A stretch of DNA of 64,000 bases from Paenibacillus_G elgii_A (GCA_042219835.1 JBHJMN010000008.1:1-64000), one strand, 5' to 3'; positions 15,200 to 24,352 are shown, numbered from the stretch's first letter. The notes: generated by a model not told the origin, from the letters alone. Made by a program: numbers and translations.

Positions 15200-18100
15200 T
15201 TGTTTTTGAAACGTATCGAGCTCTCGGGCTTCAAATCGTTTGCGGATCGGACCGAGCTGGAATTCGTACAAGGAATTACGGCGGTGGTCGGGCCGAACGG
15301 CAGCGGAAAAAGCAACATCTCCGACGGCATCCGCTGGGTGCTTGGCGAACAAAGCGCCAAGTCGCTGCGCGGGGGGAAGATGGAAGATATTATTTTTGCC
15401 GGAAGCGATGCCCGCAAAGCCGTCAATTACGGCGAAGTGTCGCTGACGCTCGATAACGCGAGCCAGTCGCTGCCGCTGGATTACAGCGAAGTGACGGTCA
15501 CCCGGCGCGTGCACCGCAGCGGGGAAAGCGAATATATGATCAACAAGCAGCCCTGCCGGCTCAGAGATATTACCGAGCTCTTTATGGATACGGGAATCGG
15601 GAAGGAAGCTTACTCGATTATCGGGCAGGGGCGCATCGAAGAAATTTTGAGCACGAAATCGGAAGACCGCCGAGGAATTTTTGAAGAAGCTTCGGGGATC
15701 GTCAAATATAAATCGCGCAAGCGCGAAACGGAAAAGAAGCTGCAGGAAACGGAGCAAAATTTGCTGCGTATCCACGATCTGGTGTCGGAGCTGGAAGACC
15801 AGCTGGAGCCGCTGCGCGTGCAGTCGGAGAAGGCGGTCCGCTTCAAAGAGCTGAAAGAAGAGCTCAAATCCAGCGAGATCGCGATGTATGTCCATCAGAT
15901 CGAGCAAATTTACGCAAGCTGGACGGATACGAACGCTCAGCTTGAGAAGCTTCGTGAATCGCAGCGCGAATTGTCCAGCGTAATCAGCAAGCAGGACGCC
16001 GAGCTGGAAAAAGAACGCTGGGAAACGAGACGGTTGGAGGAAGAGATTGAAGGATTGCAGCAGCACCTGCTTCAGCTTAGTGAGGAGTTTGAGAAATGCG
16101 AAGGCCAGGGTGAGGTGCTGAAAGAGCGGAAAAAAAACTACGCTTCCAATAAAAACCAGATCCGGCTTGCCGTCGCCCAGCAGGAACAGCGGGTGCTTGA
16201 TAAAGAGGCCGAAATTGCCCAACTGCGCGAAAAAATCGCTGCCATCGGAGCGGAGCTTGCGGAGACGCAGGCCAAGCTGAAGGCCGAGGAAGACCGGCTG
16301 CTTGGCGTGACGGGAGGCATCAGCAGCGCGGAGGAGGAGCGGCTGAAGGGCGAATTGTTCGAAGTGCTGAACGATTCCGCCAATGCCCGCAATGAAGCGC
16401 GGTATGCGGAGCAGCAGCTGGAAGCGCTCGGCCGCCGGCTGGACCGGCTCGACGACGAGTACCGCAAGTGGCAGGAGCAGCAGGAGAGCATCGCGGAGCG
16501 CAAGGAAGCTCTGGAGAAGAAGCTCGACGAAGCTGTAGCCGCGATCGCGGAATTGCGGAATCAATATCTGGAGCTCAGCCAAGGATTGAAATCGAAGCAG
16601 ACGCTTTCGGAAGAGGCGCAGGCCGCCGTCCGCAAGTGGGAGCAAAAGATCGATTCCATGGTGTCGCGGCGCGATACGATGCGCGAGATGGCAAACGACT
16701 ATGACGGCTTTATGCACGGCGTCAAGGAAGTGCTGAAGGCGAAGGACCGCGGCGATCTGCACGGCATTCGCGGCGCAGTGGCTGAGCTCGTCAAGGTGCC
16801 CGCCCATGTGGAGGTTGCCATGGAGACGGCGCTGGGCGGCGCGCTTCAGCACATTGTTGTGGACAATGAGGCGAACGGCAGGGATGCGATCGCTTTTCTG
16901 AAGCGCCGCCAGCTCGGCCGGGCGACGTTCTTGCCCCTGGACGTAATTCGCAGCCGGTCCATTCCGGAAAACGAACAGCGCCAACTCCAAGGGATGGAAG
17001 GCTTTGTCGGCATCGCCGTCGATTTGGTGCAGTTTGAAGATACGTACCGGCAAATTGCCGGCAGTTTGCTCGGCAATGTCATTATTGCGAATACGCTGGA
17101 GGTGGCCAACCGGATCGCGGCCCGGGTGCAGTACCGGTACCGCGTCGTCACGCTGGAGGGCGATGTCGTGAACCCTGGCGGCTCAATGAGCGGGGGGAGC
17201 CAACAGAAGAAAACGAGCAGTCTTCTGAGTCGTCAACGGCAAATTGAAGATATGGATAAGGACATTTCACTGTCCGAAACCGAGCTGAAAAGCTTCCGGG
17301 CCAAAGCGGAGGAGCTGCGCCGCGAAATCGGCGAAACGACGCGTAAGTTGGACGAGCTGCGGGCGGAAGGCGAAAACCGGCGGATCGAGGAGCAGCAAGT
17401 TCGCGCTTCACTTGAGCCGTTGGAGCATGAGGCGAAGCAGGTGGCCCAGCAGCTTGCGCTGTACGGCGCTGACGGTGAAACGCTGGCGGCCGAGCGCAGC
17501 GATCTGGAGCGCCGGCGGACGGAGGCTCTAGAGGCGCAGGAGCGGTTGAAGCGGCAGGAGGCCGAGCTGCAGCAGGCGATCCGCGATGCCGAAATCCGCC
17601 GCAAGGCGAGCGAGTCGGAGAAAGAGGAGCTGCAAACGCAGCTCACTGACCTGAAGGTGAAGGTTGCGGCGCAATCGCAGGAGAAGCAGTCGCTGCACGA
17701 GCAGGAGCGCCGTTCCCGCAATGAGCTGGGGACGATCAAGAACGAGCTGGAAGCGAACTGCGAGCAGGAGCGGCAGCTCGACACCGACATGGCGAATCAC
17801 GAGCAGGAATCCGTGCAGCAGATTGAGCAGCTGAATGAATTGAAGCTGAAGAAGCAGCAGTGTGCGGAGCAGCTGGACATGAAGCGCGCGGAACGGGCGC
17901 AATGGGTGGCCAAGCTCGAAGCCGAGGAGAGCAAAACCAAGGAGCAACGCTCCCAGCTCAGGCAGATCGAAGAACAGCTCCATCAGACGGAGGTTCGCGT
18001 GAACCGCTTGGACGTGGAGCTGGAGAACCTGCTCCAAAAGCTCGCCGAAGATTACGAGCTCAGCTATGAGCTGGCGAAAGAGCGTTATCCCGTACCGGAG

Positions 18101-18775
18101 GATGTTCCGGGCACGCAAAATAAAGTTCGCGAGCTGAAGCGCGAAATCGCCATACTCGGGGAAGTCAACCTCGGGGCGATTGAAGAGTATCAGCGTGTTC
18201 ACGAGCGGTACTTGTTTTTGGCGGAGCAGAAGAACGATCTGGTGGAGGCCAAAACGGCGCTTTATCTCGTGATCCGCGAGATGGACGAGGAGATGGGAAA
18301 ACGGTTCCGCTCCACGTTCGAAGCGATCCGTTCGCAATTCGTCGTTGTTTTCGGGAAGCTGTTTGGCGGCGGCCGGGCCGACCTGATTTTGTCGGAGCCG
18401 GACAATTTGCTTGACACGGGCATTGAGATCGTAGCGCAGCCCCCGGGCAAAAAACTGCAAAATTTGCAACTGCTCTCCGGCGGCGAACGGGCATTGACCG
18501 CCATTGCGCTGCTGTTCTCGATCATCCGGGTCAAGCCTGTGCCGTTCTGCGTGCTTGACGAGGTTGAAGCGGCGCTAGACGAGGCGAACGTGACACGCTT
18601 TGCCGAATATTTGCGTGAATTTTCGATGTCGACGCAATTTATCGTCGTAACGCACCGCAAAGGCACGATGGAGGAAGCCGATGTGCTCTACGGCGTGACG
18701 ATGGAAGAAGGCGGCGTTTCGAAGCTCGTATCCGTCCGTTTGGAAGAAGATGAAGCCATTATGGAAGCCGGCTGA
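15200..18775 (+). CDS. smc: chromosome segregation protein SMC
   Basis: The SMC ATPase compacts and segregates the chromosome together with ScpA and ScpB. The 1191-residue protein has the full layout: N-terminal Walker A GPNGSGKS (31-38), a first coiled coil (about 165-500), a hinge (about 505-670, with GFVGIAVDLVQ), a second coiled coil, and a C-terminal head with the signature LLSGGERALTAIALLF and Walker B VLDEVEAALDEAN. The TTG start at 15200 follows AAGAGGTGA and gives the usual MFLKRIELSGFKSFA. ftsY follows 32 bases downstream, the common smc-ftsY pair. Confidence 0.97.
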   Translation: MFLKRIELSGFKSFADRTELEFVQGITAVVGPNGSGKSNISDGIRWVLGEQSAKSLRGGKMEDIIFAGSDARKAVNYGEVSLTLDNASQSLPLDYSEVTVTRRVHRSGESEYMINKQPCRLRDITELFMDTGIGKEAYSIIGQGRIEEILSTKSEDRRGIFEEASGIVKYKSRKRETEKKLQETEQNLLRIHDLVSELEDQLEPLRVQSEKAVRFKELKEELKSSEIAMYVHQIEQIYASWTDTNAQLEKLRESQRELSSVISKQDAELEKERWETRRLEEEIEGLQQHLLQLSEEFEKCEGQGEVLKERKKNYASNKNQIRLAVAQQEQRVLDKEAEIAQLREKIAAIGAELAETQAKLKAEEDRLLGVTGGISSAEEERLKGELFEVLNDSANARNEARYAEQQLEALGRRLDRLDDEYRKWQEQQESIAERKEALEKKLDEAVAAIAELRNQYLELSQGLKSKQTLSEEAQAAVRKWEQKIDSMVSRRDTMREMANDYDGFMHGVKEVLKAKDRGDLHGIRGAVAELVKVPAHVEVAMETALGGALQHIVVDNEANGRDAIAFLKRRQLGRATFLPLDVIRSRSIPENEQRQLQGMEGFVGIAVDLVQFEDTYRQIAGSLLGNVIIANTLEVANRIAARVQYRYRVVTLEGDVVNPGGSMSGGSQQKKTSSLLSRQRQIEDMDKDISLSETELKSFRAKAEELRREIGETTRKLDELRAEGENRRIEEQQVRASLEPLEHEAKQVAQQLALYGADGETLAAERSDLERRRTEALEAQERLKRQEAELQQAIRDAEIRRKASESEKEELQTQLTDLKVKVAAQSQEKQSLHEQERRSRNELGTIKNELEANCEQERQLDTDMANHEQESVQQIEQLNELKLKKQQCAEQLDMKRAERAQWVAKLEAEESKTKEQRSQLRQIEEQLHQTEVRVNRLDVELENLLQKLAEDYELSYELAKERYPVPEDVPGTQNKVRELKREIAILGEVNLGAIEEYQRVHERYLFLAEQKNDLVEAKTALYLVIREMDEEMGKRFRSTFEAIRSQFVVVFGKLFGGGRADLILSEPDNLLDTGIEIVAQPPGKKLQNLQLLSGGERALTAIALLFSIIRVKPVPFCVLDEVEAALDEANVTRFAEYLREFSMSTQFIVVTHRKGTMEEADVLYGVTMEEGGVSKLVSVRLEEDEAIMEAG

Positions 18776-18807
18776 TGCCGATATATTGAGATTGAGGTAG
18801 GTGCCCC

Positions 18808-19812
18808 GTGAGCTTTTTTAAACGACTGAAAGAAGCGATTTCGACCAAAGCCGAAGCGGTGACGAATAAATTCAAGGAAGGCTTGGCCAAAACGAGAGAC
18901 GTGTTCGTCGAGCGGGTGGAGGACCTGTTCTCCCGCCGCAAAAAAATCGACGAGGATTTTTACGAGGAGCTGGAGGAAATCCTGATCGGCGCCGATGTGG
19001 GCGTGAACACGGTGCTGAAGCTGATCGAGGATCTGCGGGCCGAAGTCCGCAAACGCAAAATCGAGAACCCGAGCGAGCTGCAGCCGATTTTGTCCGAGAT
19101 GCTGATCGCGCTGCTCAAAGGGCAGGAGCAAACCGGGCTGCGCATGGCCGACTCCGGCCTTACGGTCATTTTGTTCGTAGGCGTCAACGGCGTCGGAAAA
19201 ACGACGACGATTGGCAAAATGGCGCATATGCTGAAATCCCAAGGCAAAAAAGTGCTGCTTGCCGCCGGTGACACGTTCCGCGCCGGAGCGATCGAGCAGT
19301 TGGAAGAGTGGGGGCGCCGCGTAGGCGTCGACGTGATCAAGCAGCAGGCGGGCTCAGACCCGGCGGCGGTCATGTACGACGCGCTGCATGCGGCCAAATC
19401 GCGCGGCGTGGACGTGCTGCTCTGCGATACGGCCGGCCGGCTGCAGAACAAAGTCAACCTGATGGAAGAGCTGAATAAAATTTATCGCGTCATCCGCCGC
19501 GAGGTGCCGGAAGCGCCGCACGAGGTGCTGCTGGTGCTCGATGCGACGACCGGACAGAACGCTTTGCAGCAGGCGAAGCTGTTCGACGAGAAATCCGGTC
19601 TGAGCGGCTTGGTGCTGACCAAGCTGGACGGAACGGCAAAAGGCGGCATTGTCGTCGCGATCCGTCAGGAGCTGCAGCTGCCGGTCAAATTCGTCGGCCT
19701 CGGCGAGAAGATGGACGATCTGCAAGCGTTCGATTCCGATCAATTCGTGCATGCGCTATTCAGCAAATGGATTGCCGAGTCGGAAAAGGAAGAGGAAAAA
19801 GCCGGTCAATAA
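18808..19812 (+). CDS. ftsY: signal recognition particle receptor FtsY
   Basis: FtsY is the membrane-associated SRP receptor GTPase that docks ribosome-Ffh complexes at the translocon. The 334-residue protein has a charged N-terminal helix (SFFKRLKEAIS), the N domain, G1 GVNGVGKTTTIGK, the DTFRAGAIEQL insertion, G3 DTAGR and G4 TKLDGTAKGG. The N-terminal acidic A domain is very short, as in most Firmicutes. The start is GTG (18808). The stop codon lies inside a terminator hairpin. Confidence 0.96.
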   Translation: MSFFKRLKEAISTKAEAVTNKFKEGLAKTRDVFVERVEDLFSRRKKIDEDFYEELEEILIGADVGVNTVLKLIEDLRAEVRKRKIENPSELQPILSEMLIALLKGQEQTGLRMADSGLTVILFVGVNGVGKTTTIGKMAHMLKSQGKKVLLAAGDTFRAGAIEQLEEWGRRVGVDVIKQQAGSDPAAVMYDALHAAKSRGVDVLLCDTAGRLQNKVNLMEELNKIYRVIRREVPEAPHEVLLVLDATTGQNALQQAKLFDEKSGLSGLVLTKLDGTAKGGIVVAIRQELQLPVKFVGLGEKMDDLQAFDSDQFVHALFSKWIAESEKEEEKAGQ

Positions 19813-19823
19813 GCCGGCTTTTT
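19796..19823 (+). terminator. rho-independent terminator overlapping the ftsY stop
   Basis: AAAAAGCCGG (19796-19805) pairs with CCGGCTTTTT (19814-19823). The loop holds the last codon and the stop of ftsY. The 10-bp stem is perfect. Confidence 0.8.
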
Positions 19824-19842
19824 GCCTGACAAGGAGAAAAGC

Positions 19843-19871
19843 TTGACATCCCCATTCAATTTCAGTATGAT
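19843..19871 (+). promoter_or_regulatory. sigma-A promoter of ylxM-ffh-rpsP
   Basis: Consensus TTGACA (19843-19848), a 17-base spacer and TATGAT (19866-19871), just after the ftsY terminator and 53 bases before the ylxM start. Confidence 0.9.
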
Positions 19872-19924
19872 AAGTGAGGTTGATTTGCTGTAAAGTGTTT
19901 TACCTTAACGGGGGTGAGGCACAA

Positions 19925-20275
19925 ATGACGGAGGAAAATGTCCTTCAAAAGACGAATCGGATTAATCTGTTGTTCGATTTCTATGAACGGCTGTTGACGG
20001 AAAAGCAGCAAATGTTTTTGAAGCATTATTTTCACGACGACTATTCGCTTGGCGAGATCGCATCGGAATTCAGCATCAGCCGTCAAGCGGTTTACGAACA
20101 TATTAAACGAGCCGAATCCGTGCTTGAGGAATACGAAGGCAAGCTGCGGCTCTTGGAGAAGCATGAAGAACGGCAGCGGCTCCTGCGGCAGCTGGAGACG
20201 CTCAGCGGCGATCTGCCGGAGCCTGAGCGCTTGGAGATTCAGGCCATTATGGAAAAGCTTAACGAACTGGACTAA
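19925..20275 (+). CDS. ylxM: SRP-associated HTH protein YlxM (UPF0122)
   Basis: YlxM is a small helix-turn-helix protein encoded before ffh in many Firmicutes; the family is reported to modulate SRP GTPase activity. The 116-residue product has a sigma-70 region-4-like fold with YSLGEIASEFSISRQAVYEHIKRAE (about 40-65) and a charged C-terminal coiled coil. ATG 19925 is chosen over 19874 because GGGGGTGAGG lies just upstream. ffh follows 31 bases downstream. Confidence 0.9.
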   Translation: MTEENVLQKTNRINLLFDFYERLLTEKQQMFLKHYFHDDYSLGEIASEFSISRQAVYEHIKRAESVLEEYEGKLRLLEKHEERQRLLRQLETLSGDLPEPERLEIQAIMEKLNELD

Positions 20276-20306
20276 CATAATTCCCTCTGGAAGGTGGTGA
20301 CGACCT

Positions 20307-21674
20307 GTGGCATTCGAAGGACTATCCAGCCGGCTGCAAAGTGTATTCAGTAAGCTAAGAGGAAAAGGCAAGCTGACCGAGGACGATGTGAACGAAGCGC
20401 TGCGGGAAGTACGGCTTGCGCTCCTTGAGGCGGATGTCAACTTTAAGGTCGTCAAGGAATTCATCGCCAAGGTGAAGGAACGGGCGATCGGACAAGAAGT
20501 GCTGCAAAGCTTTACCCCGGCGATGGTTGTCGTCGATATTGTAAATAAAGAGCTGACGGCCCTGATGGGCGGGACGCAGAGTAAGCTGGCGCGGGCGAAC
20601 AAGCCGCCGACGGTCATTATGATGGTCGGTCTGCAGGGCGCGGGGAAAACGACGACGACCGGCAAGCTTGCGAAGCTGCTGCTCCAGCAGAACCACCGGC
20701 CGCTGCTTGCGGCAGGCGACATCTACCGTCCGGCTGCGATCAAACAGCTTCAAGTGCTGGGCGAGCAGTTGAAGGTTCCGGTGTTTTCGCTGGGCGACAA
20801 AGTAAGCCCGGTCGAGATTGCGAAGCAGGCGCTGCAGCATGCGAAGGATCATAACAACGATTATTTGATCGTCGATACGGCGGGCCGTCTTCACATCGAC
20901 GAAAGCTTGATGGAAGAATTGAAGCAAATTGTCGAAGCGGTCAGTCCCGACGAGATTTTGCTGGTGGTCGACGCGATGACCGGACAAGACGCGGTCAACG
21001 TAGCTGAAAGCTTCCATAAGCAGCTAGAGCTGACGGGCGTCGTGCTGACGAAGCTCGACGGCGATACGCGCGGCGGGGCGGCGATTTCGGTCAAAGCCGT
21101 TACCGGCTGCCCGATCAAGTTTGCTGCCATGGGCGAGAAGATGGATGCGCTCGAACCGTTCCACCCGGAACGGATGGCGTCGCGGATTCTCGGTATGGGC
21201 GATATGCTCACGCTGATCGAGAAAGCGCAAGCGAGCATCGACGCCGACAAGGCGAAGGAAATGGAACGCAAGATGCGTACCGCGGAATTCACGTTCGACG
21301 ACTTCCTGGAGCAGATGGAGCAGGTCAAGAAGCTGGGTCCGCTGGACCAATTGCTTGACATGCTGCCGGGCGCAGGCAAGATCAAGGGCATGAAGGACGT
21401 CAAGGTCGACGATAAGCAAATGTCTCGTGTCGCCGCGATCGTCAAGTCGATGACCAAGGATGAACGGCAAAACCCGGATCTGCTCAGTCCGAGCAGGCGC
21501 AAGCGTCTGGCTGCGGGAAGCGGCAATTCCGTGCAGGATGTCAACCGGTTTATCAAGCAGTTCGAAGATATGCGCAAGATGATGAAGCAGTTCTCCGGCA
21601 TGATGGGACCCAAAGGGTCTAAGCAGCTGAAGAACCTGAAGAAGCTCGGACGCGGGATGAAATTCCCGTTTTGA
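20307..21674 (+). CDS. ffh: signal recognition particle protein Ffh
   Basis: Ffh is the SRP GTPase that binds signal sequences and 4.5S/scRNA. The 455-residue protein has the N domain, G1 GLQGAGKTTTTGK, G3 DTAGR, G4 TKLDGDTRGGAA and a Met-rich M domain (from about 325) with RRKRLAAGSG for RNA binding and a terminal MMKQFSGMMG run. The start is GTG 20307 after GGAAGGTGGTGA. rpsP begins 38 bases after the stop. Confidence 0.97.
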   Translation: MAFEGLSSRLQSVFSKLRGKGKLTEDDVNEALREVRLALLEADVNFKVVKEFIAKVKERAIGQEVLQSFTPAMVVVDIVNKELTALMGGTQSKLARANKPPTVIMMVGLQGAGKTTTTGKLAKLLLQQNHRPLLAAGDIYRPAAIKQLQVLGEQLKVPVFSLGDKVSPVEIAKQALQHAKDHNNDYLIVDTAGRLHIDESLMEELKQIVEAVSPDEILLVVDAMTGQDAVNVAESFHKQLELTGVVLTKLDGDTRGGAAISVKAVTGCPIKFAAMGEKMDALEPFHPERMASRILGMGDMLTLIEKAQASIDADKAKEMERKMRTAEFTFDDFLEQMEQVKKLGPLDQLLDMLPGAGKIKGMKDVKVDDKQMSRVAAIVKSMTKDERQNPDLLSPSRRKRLAAGSGNSVQDVNRFIKQFEDMRKMMKQFSGMMGPKGSKQLKNLKKLGRGMKFPF

Positions 21675-21712
21675 GATATACGATGTTTAACTCTATTGGG
21701 GAGGTGATATAC

Positions 21713-21985
21713 ATGGCAACTCGCATTCGTCTGAAGCGTATGGGCGCTCACAAAGCTCCTTTCTACCGCGTGGTGGTTTCGGATTCCCGTTCCCCGCGTG
21801 ACGGTCGTTTCATTGAAGAGATTGGCACATACAATCCGGTTGCTCAACCAGCCGTTGTGAATATCGACGAGGAAAAAGCACTGAAATGGCTCCAAAATGG
21901 TGCGCAAGCTTCCGATACAGTTCGCAGCCTGTTCAGCAAAGCTGGCATTTTGACAAAATTTCACGAGTCTAAACTGCAGAAGTAA
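21713..21985 (+). CDS. rpsP: 30S ribosomal protein S16
   Basis: A 90-residue S16 of the small ribosomal subunit, beginning MATRIRLKRMGAHKAPFYRVVV with the typical DSRSPRDGRFIEEIGTYNP. ATG 21713 follows GGGGAGGTGAT; the frame is open earlier (21671), but that part overlaps ffh. It forms the rpsP-khpA unit with the next gene. Confidence 0.97.
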   Translation: MATRIRLKRMGAHKAPFYRVVVSDSRSPRDGRFIEEIGTYNPVAQPAVVNIDEEKALKWLQNGAQASDTVRSLFSKAGILTKFHESKLQK

Positions 21986-22007
21986 TCTGTAAGATTCGGA
22001 GGGTACG

Positions 22008-22238
22008 ATGAAGGATCTTATTACCGTTATCGCCAAGGCGTTGGTGGATCATCCTGAAGAAGTACGCGTGAATACGGTCGAGGACGACCGCAGCATTACG
22101 TTTGAGCTGTCGGTACATCCCGACGATGTCGGCAAGGTAATCGGCAAGCAAGGACGGATTGCCAAGGCGCTCCGCACCGTAGTCACTTCCGCTGCAGTGA
22201 AAGAATCGAAACGCGTTTCGGTTGAAATCGTGTCATAA
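22008..22238 (+). CDS. khpA: KH-domain RNA-binding protein KhpA (YlqC)
   Basis: A 76-residue single KH-domain protein with the RNA-binding loop in GKVIGKQGRIAKALRTVV. In Firmicutes KhpA works with KhpB in post-transcriptional control of growth and cell division. The ATG follows GGAGGG. In B. subtilis ylqD lies between khpA and rimM; here only 78 bases and a terminator separate them, so ylqD is absent from this locus. Confidence 0.92.
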   Translation: MKDLITVIAKALVDHPEEVRVNTVEDDRSITFELSVHPDDVGKVIGKQGRIAKALRTVVTSAAVKESKRVSVEIVS

Positions 22239-22248
22239 GGGAAACATG

Positions 22249-22276
22249 AGAGTTAGGAGCTGCTCCTAACTCTTTT
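22249..22276 (+). terminator. rho-independent terminator after khpA
   Basis: AGAGTTAGGAGC (22249-22260) and GCTCCTAACTCT (22262-22273) are exact reverse complements, followed by TTTTC. The real loop is likely about five bases. Confidence 0.82.
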
Positions 22277-22316
22277 CTCTTCCTATAAGCTCCTATTCCA
22301 AACCCGGGAGGGTCCT

Positions 22317-22841
22317 ATGAGCGAAAAGTTGTATACGGTTGGAAAAATTGTGAACACGCATGGCATCCGCGGCGAGCTTAAGATCGTCCCGGAAACGCAT
22401 TTTCCGGACGAGCGCTTTGCCAAAGGCAGCAAGCTCGTATTTGTTCATCCCGAGCAAGGGACGCAGCTCTCCGTTACGGTGGAAGCGGCCCGTGAGCAAA
22501 AAAACATGTTCATCATCAAATTCCAAGGCTTTACGAACATCAACGAAGTGGAAAAATATAAAGGCTGGCTGTTAAAAGTCGAAGAACAATACTTGTCCGA
22601 GCTTCCCGAAGACGAGTATTACTACCACGAAATTATCGGCTGTACCGTCGTCACGGAGGAAGGCGAAGAGCTGGGGATGATCTCGGAAATTTTGTCGCCT
22701 GGGGCGAATGACGTATGGGTCGTTAAGCGTCCGACAGGAAAACCGCTGCTGCTCCCTTATATCGACGATGTCGTGCTGACCGTCGACGTAACCGCGAAGA
22801 AGGTTACGGTTCGCCTGATGGAAGGCTTGCTTGACTTATGA
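22317..22841 (+). CDS. rimM: ribosome maturation factor RimM
   Basis: RimM helps assemble the head of the 30S subunit and binds S19. The 174-residue protein has the N-terminal beta barrel (VGKIVNTHGIRGELKI) and a C-terminal PRC barrel (YYYHEIIGCTVVTEEGEELG and LLLPYIDDVVLTVD). GGGAGGGT precedes the ATG. Its stop overlaps the trmD start by 4 bases (ATGA). Confidence 0.95.
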   Translation: MSEKLYTVGKIVNTHGIRGELKIVPETHFPDERFAKGSKLVFVHPEQGTQLSVTVEAAREQKNMFIIKFQGFTNINEVEKYKGWLLKVEEQYLSELPEDEYYYHEIIGCTVVTEEGEELGMISEILSPGANDVWVVKRPTGKPLLLPYIDDVVLTVDVTAKKVTVRLMEGLLDL

Positions 22842-23605
22842 AAATCGATGTGCTGACGCTTTTTCCAGCGATGTTCGACGGGGTCTTTACTTCGAGTATT
22901 TTGGGGAAGGCACAGGAAAAAGGTTTAGTCGAGCTGAATACGGTCAATTTCCGGGATTACGCGAACAACAAGCACAATACGGTGGACGACTATCCGTACG
23001 GAGGCGGCGGCGGAATGGTGCTGAAACCGGAACCGTTGTTCGCCGCGGTTGAAGATGTAACCTCCGGTCTGGAGTCGAAGCCTCGCGTGATCCTGATGTG
23101 TCCTCAAGGCGAGCCGTTCTCACAGAAAAAAGCCGAGGAACTCGCGGCAGAGCGGCATTTGATCTTCATCTGCGGCCACTACGAGGGCTATGACGAGCGA
23201 ATCCGCGAGCATTTGGTGACGGACGAGCTGTCCATCGGCGATTATGTGCTGACCGGGGGAGAGGTGCCGGCAATGGTCGTGATCGACAGCGTCGTACGTT
23301 TGCTTCCCGGCGTGCTGGGCAACGAAACGTCGGCGGTGACAGATTCGTTCAGCACCGGCCTGCTGGAATACCCTCATTATACGCGGCCCGCGAATTTCCG
23401 CGGCTGGGAGGTTCCCGACGTGCTGATCTCCGGCCATCATGGGAACATCGAGGAGTGGCGCAGAAAGCAGTCGCTGGAGCGCACATGGAGGAAACGTCCG
23501 GATTTGCTGGAGGGGATCGAGCTTACGCCTAAAGAGCGCCGCTGGCTTGACGAATGGGAAGCGCAGGAGCGTTCAGGACGAGGTATCCCCGGTAAACTGG
23601 AATGA
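22838..23605 (+). CDS. trmD: tRNA (guanine(37)-N(1))-methyltransferase TrmD
   Basis: TrmD makes m1G37 next to the anticodon and so prevents +1 frameshifts. The 255-residue SPOUT enzyme has MKIDVLTLFPAMFDG, the glycine-rich YPYGGGGGMVLKPEP, the knot motif LTGGEVPAMVVIDSVVRLLPG and the LEYPHYTRP segment. It overlaps rimM by 4 bases. A terminator follows 14 bases after the stop. Confidence 0.96.
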   Translation: MKIDVLTLFPAMFDGVFTSSILGKAQEKGLVELNTVNFRDYANNKHNTVDDYPYGGGGGMVLKPEPLFAAVEDVTSGLESKPRVILMCPQGEPFSQKKAEELAAERHLIFICGHYEGYDERIREHLVTDELSIGDYVLTGGEVPAMVVIDSVVRLLPGVLGNETSAVTDSFSTGLLEYPHYTRPANFRGWEVPDVLISGHHGNIEEWRRKQSLERTWRKRPDLLEGIELTPKERRWLDEWEAQERSGRGIPGKLE

Positions 23606-23619
23606 AGGGCTTCAGGAAG

Positions 23620-23666
23620 AACCGTTTTGCGTCATGCGCAGAAGCATGAGCCAAGACGGTTTTTTA
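23620..23666 (+). terminator. rho-independent terminator of rimM-trmD
   Basis: AACCGTTTTG (23620-23629) pairs with CAAGACGGTT (23652-23661), with one G-T pair, followed by TTTTT. The loop holds its own GTCATGCGC...GCATGAG pairing. Confidence 0.75.
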
Positions 23667-23797
23667 AATTTGGAGGATGGAATACATTTTTGTTGTAACG
23701 GGAATAATGTGAATCTGGAAGACATCGCCAAGCAACCAGCATGAACGGATCGATTTGCAAAAATGGAACGATCCTGCATCTTTCGGTAAAGAACTGG

Positions 23798-23826
23798 TTG
23801 TGTTTCCCTTGAATTTATGCTAATAT
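23798..23826 (+). promoter_or_regulatory. sigma-A promoter of rplS
   Basis: TTGTGT (23798-23803), a 17-base spacer and TAATAT (23821-23826). It places the transcript start near 23833 and gives a leader of about 105 bases. Confidence 0.65.
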
Positions 23827-23832
23827 ATATAA

Positions 23833-23938
23833 CGTTGTGGCAATTTGCTTGAATACGGTGGTCCTCTGCCCGTGACATCGAAGAACCGACATCTAATAGC
23901 AGCGGCATGAACACCTGTGTGGAAGGAGGGAGTCATCC
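23833..23938 (+). ncRNA. rplS 5' leader, probable L19 autoregulatory leader
   Basis: The leader holds CGGT (23856-23859) pairing with ACCG (23885-23888) around GGTCCTCTGCCCGTGACATCGAAGA, and a later ACAC/GTGT hairpin close to the ribosome-binding site (GGAAGGAGGG). Firmicutes have a described L19 leader family upstream of rplS, thought to let L19 control its own synthesis. The position fits; the match to the family model is a judgement from memory. Confidence 0.5.
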
Positions 23939-24280
23939 ATGAACTTGATCCAAGAGATTACGAAGGAACAACTGCGCAGCGACATTCCGAGCTTTCGTCC
24001 TGGCGACACTTTGAAAGTGTACGTTAAGGTTATCGAGGGTTCGCGCGAGCGTATCCAGCTGTTCGAGGGCGTTGTTATTAAGCGCCGCGGCGGCGGAATC
24101 AGCGAAACGTTCACAGTAAGAAAAATTTCTTACGGTGTCGGCGTTGAGAGAACGTTCCCGATTCATACTCCGAAGATCGATAAGATTGAAGTGGCTCGCC
24201 GTGGTAAAGTCCGTCGCGCGAAGCTCTACTATCTTCGCGGTCTGCGCGGTAAGGCAGCAAGAATTAAAGAGATTCGATAA
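23939..24280 (+). CDS. rplS: 50S ribosomal protein L19
   Basis: A 113-residue L19 located at the 30S-50S interface. Hallmarks are FRPGDTLKVYVKVIEGSRERIQLFEGVVI, the basic loop KRRGGGISETFTVRKISYGVGVERTFP, and a C-terminal RGLRGKAARIKEIR. GGAAGGAGGG lies 8 bases before the ATG. It is flanked by its own promoter, a structured leader and a terminator. Confidence 0.97.
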   Translation: MNLIQEITKEQLRSDIPSFRPGDTLKVYVKVIEGSRERIQLFEGVVIKRRGGGISETFTVRKISYGVGVERTFPIHTPKIDKIEVARRGKVRRAKLYYLRGLRGKAARIKEIR

Positions 24281-24287
24281 CGAAAAC

Positions 24288-24322
24288 AAAGGGGCTTGCA
24301 TAACAAGTCCCTTTTCGTTTTT
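24288..24322 (+). terminator. rho-independent terminator of rplS
   Basis: AAAGGGGCTTG (24288-24298) pairs with CAAGTCCCTTT (24304-24314) with one G-T pair, followed by TCGTTTTTT. Confidence 0.85.
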
Positions 24323-24352
24323 TACCACTCTGGCGAAAGGGCAGGAAAGCTA

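Larger units (their letters stand above)
23606..23938 (+). other. intergenic stretch: trmD terminator, rplS promoter and leader
   Basis: The 333-base gap contains the trmD terminator (23620), then about 130 bases without a recognisable feature, the rplS promoter (23798-23826) and a structured leader of about 105 bases before rplS. No gene is seen. Confidence 0.65.

Noticed and set aside
15104..17053. 649-codon open frame on the minus strand opposite smc
   Set aside because: It has no ribosome-binding site or recognised domain and lies wholly opposite the well-supported smc. Long antisense frames are expected opposite GC-biased coiled-coil genes.
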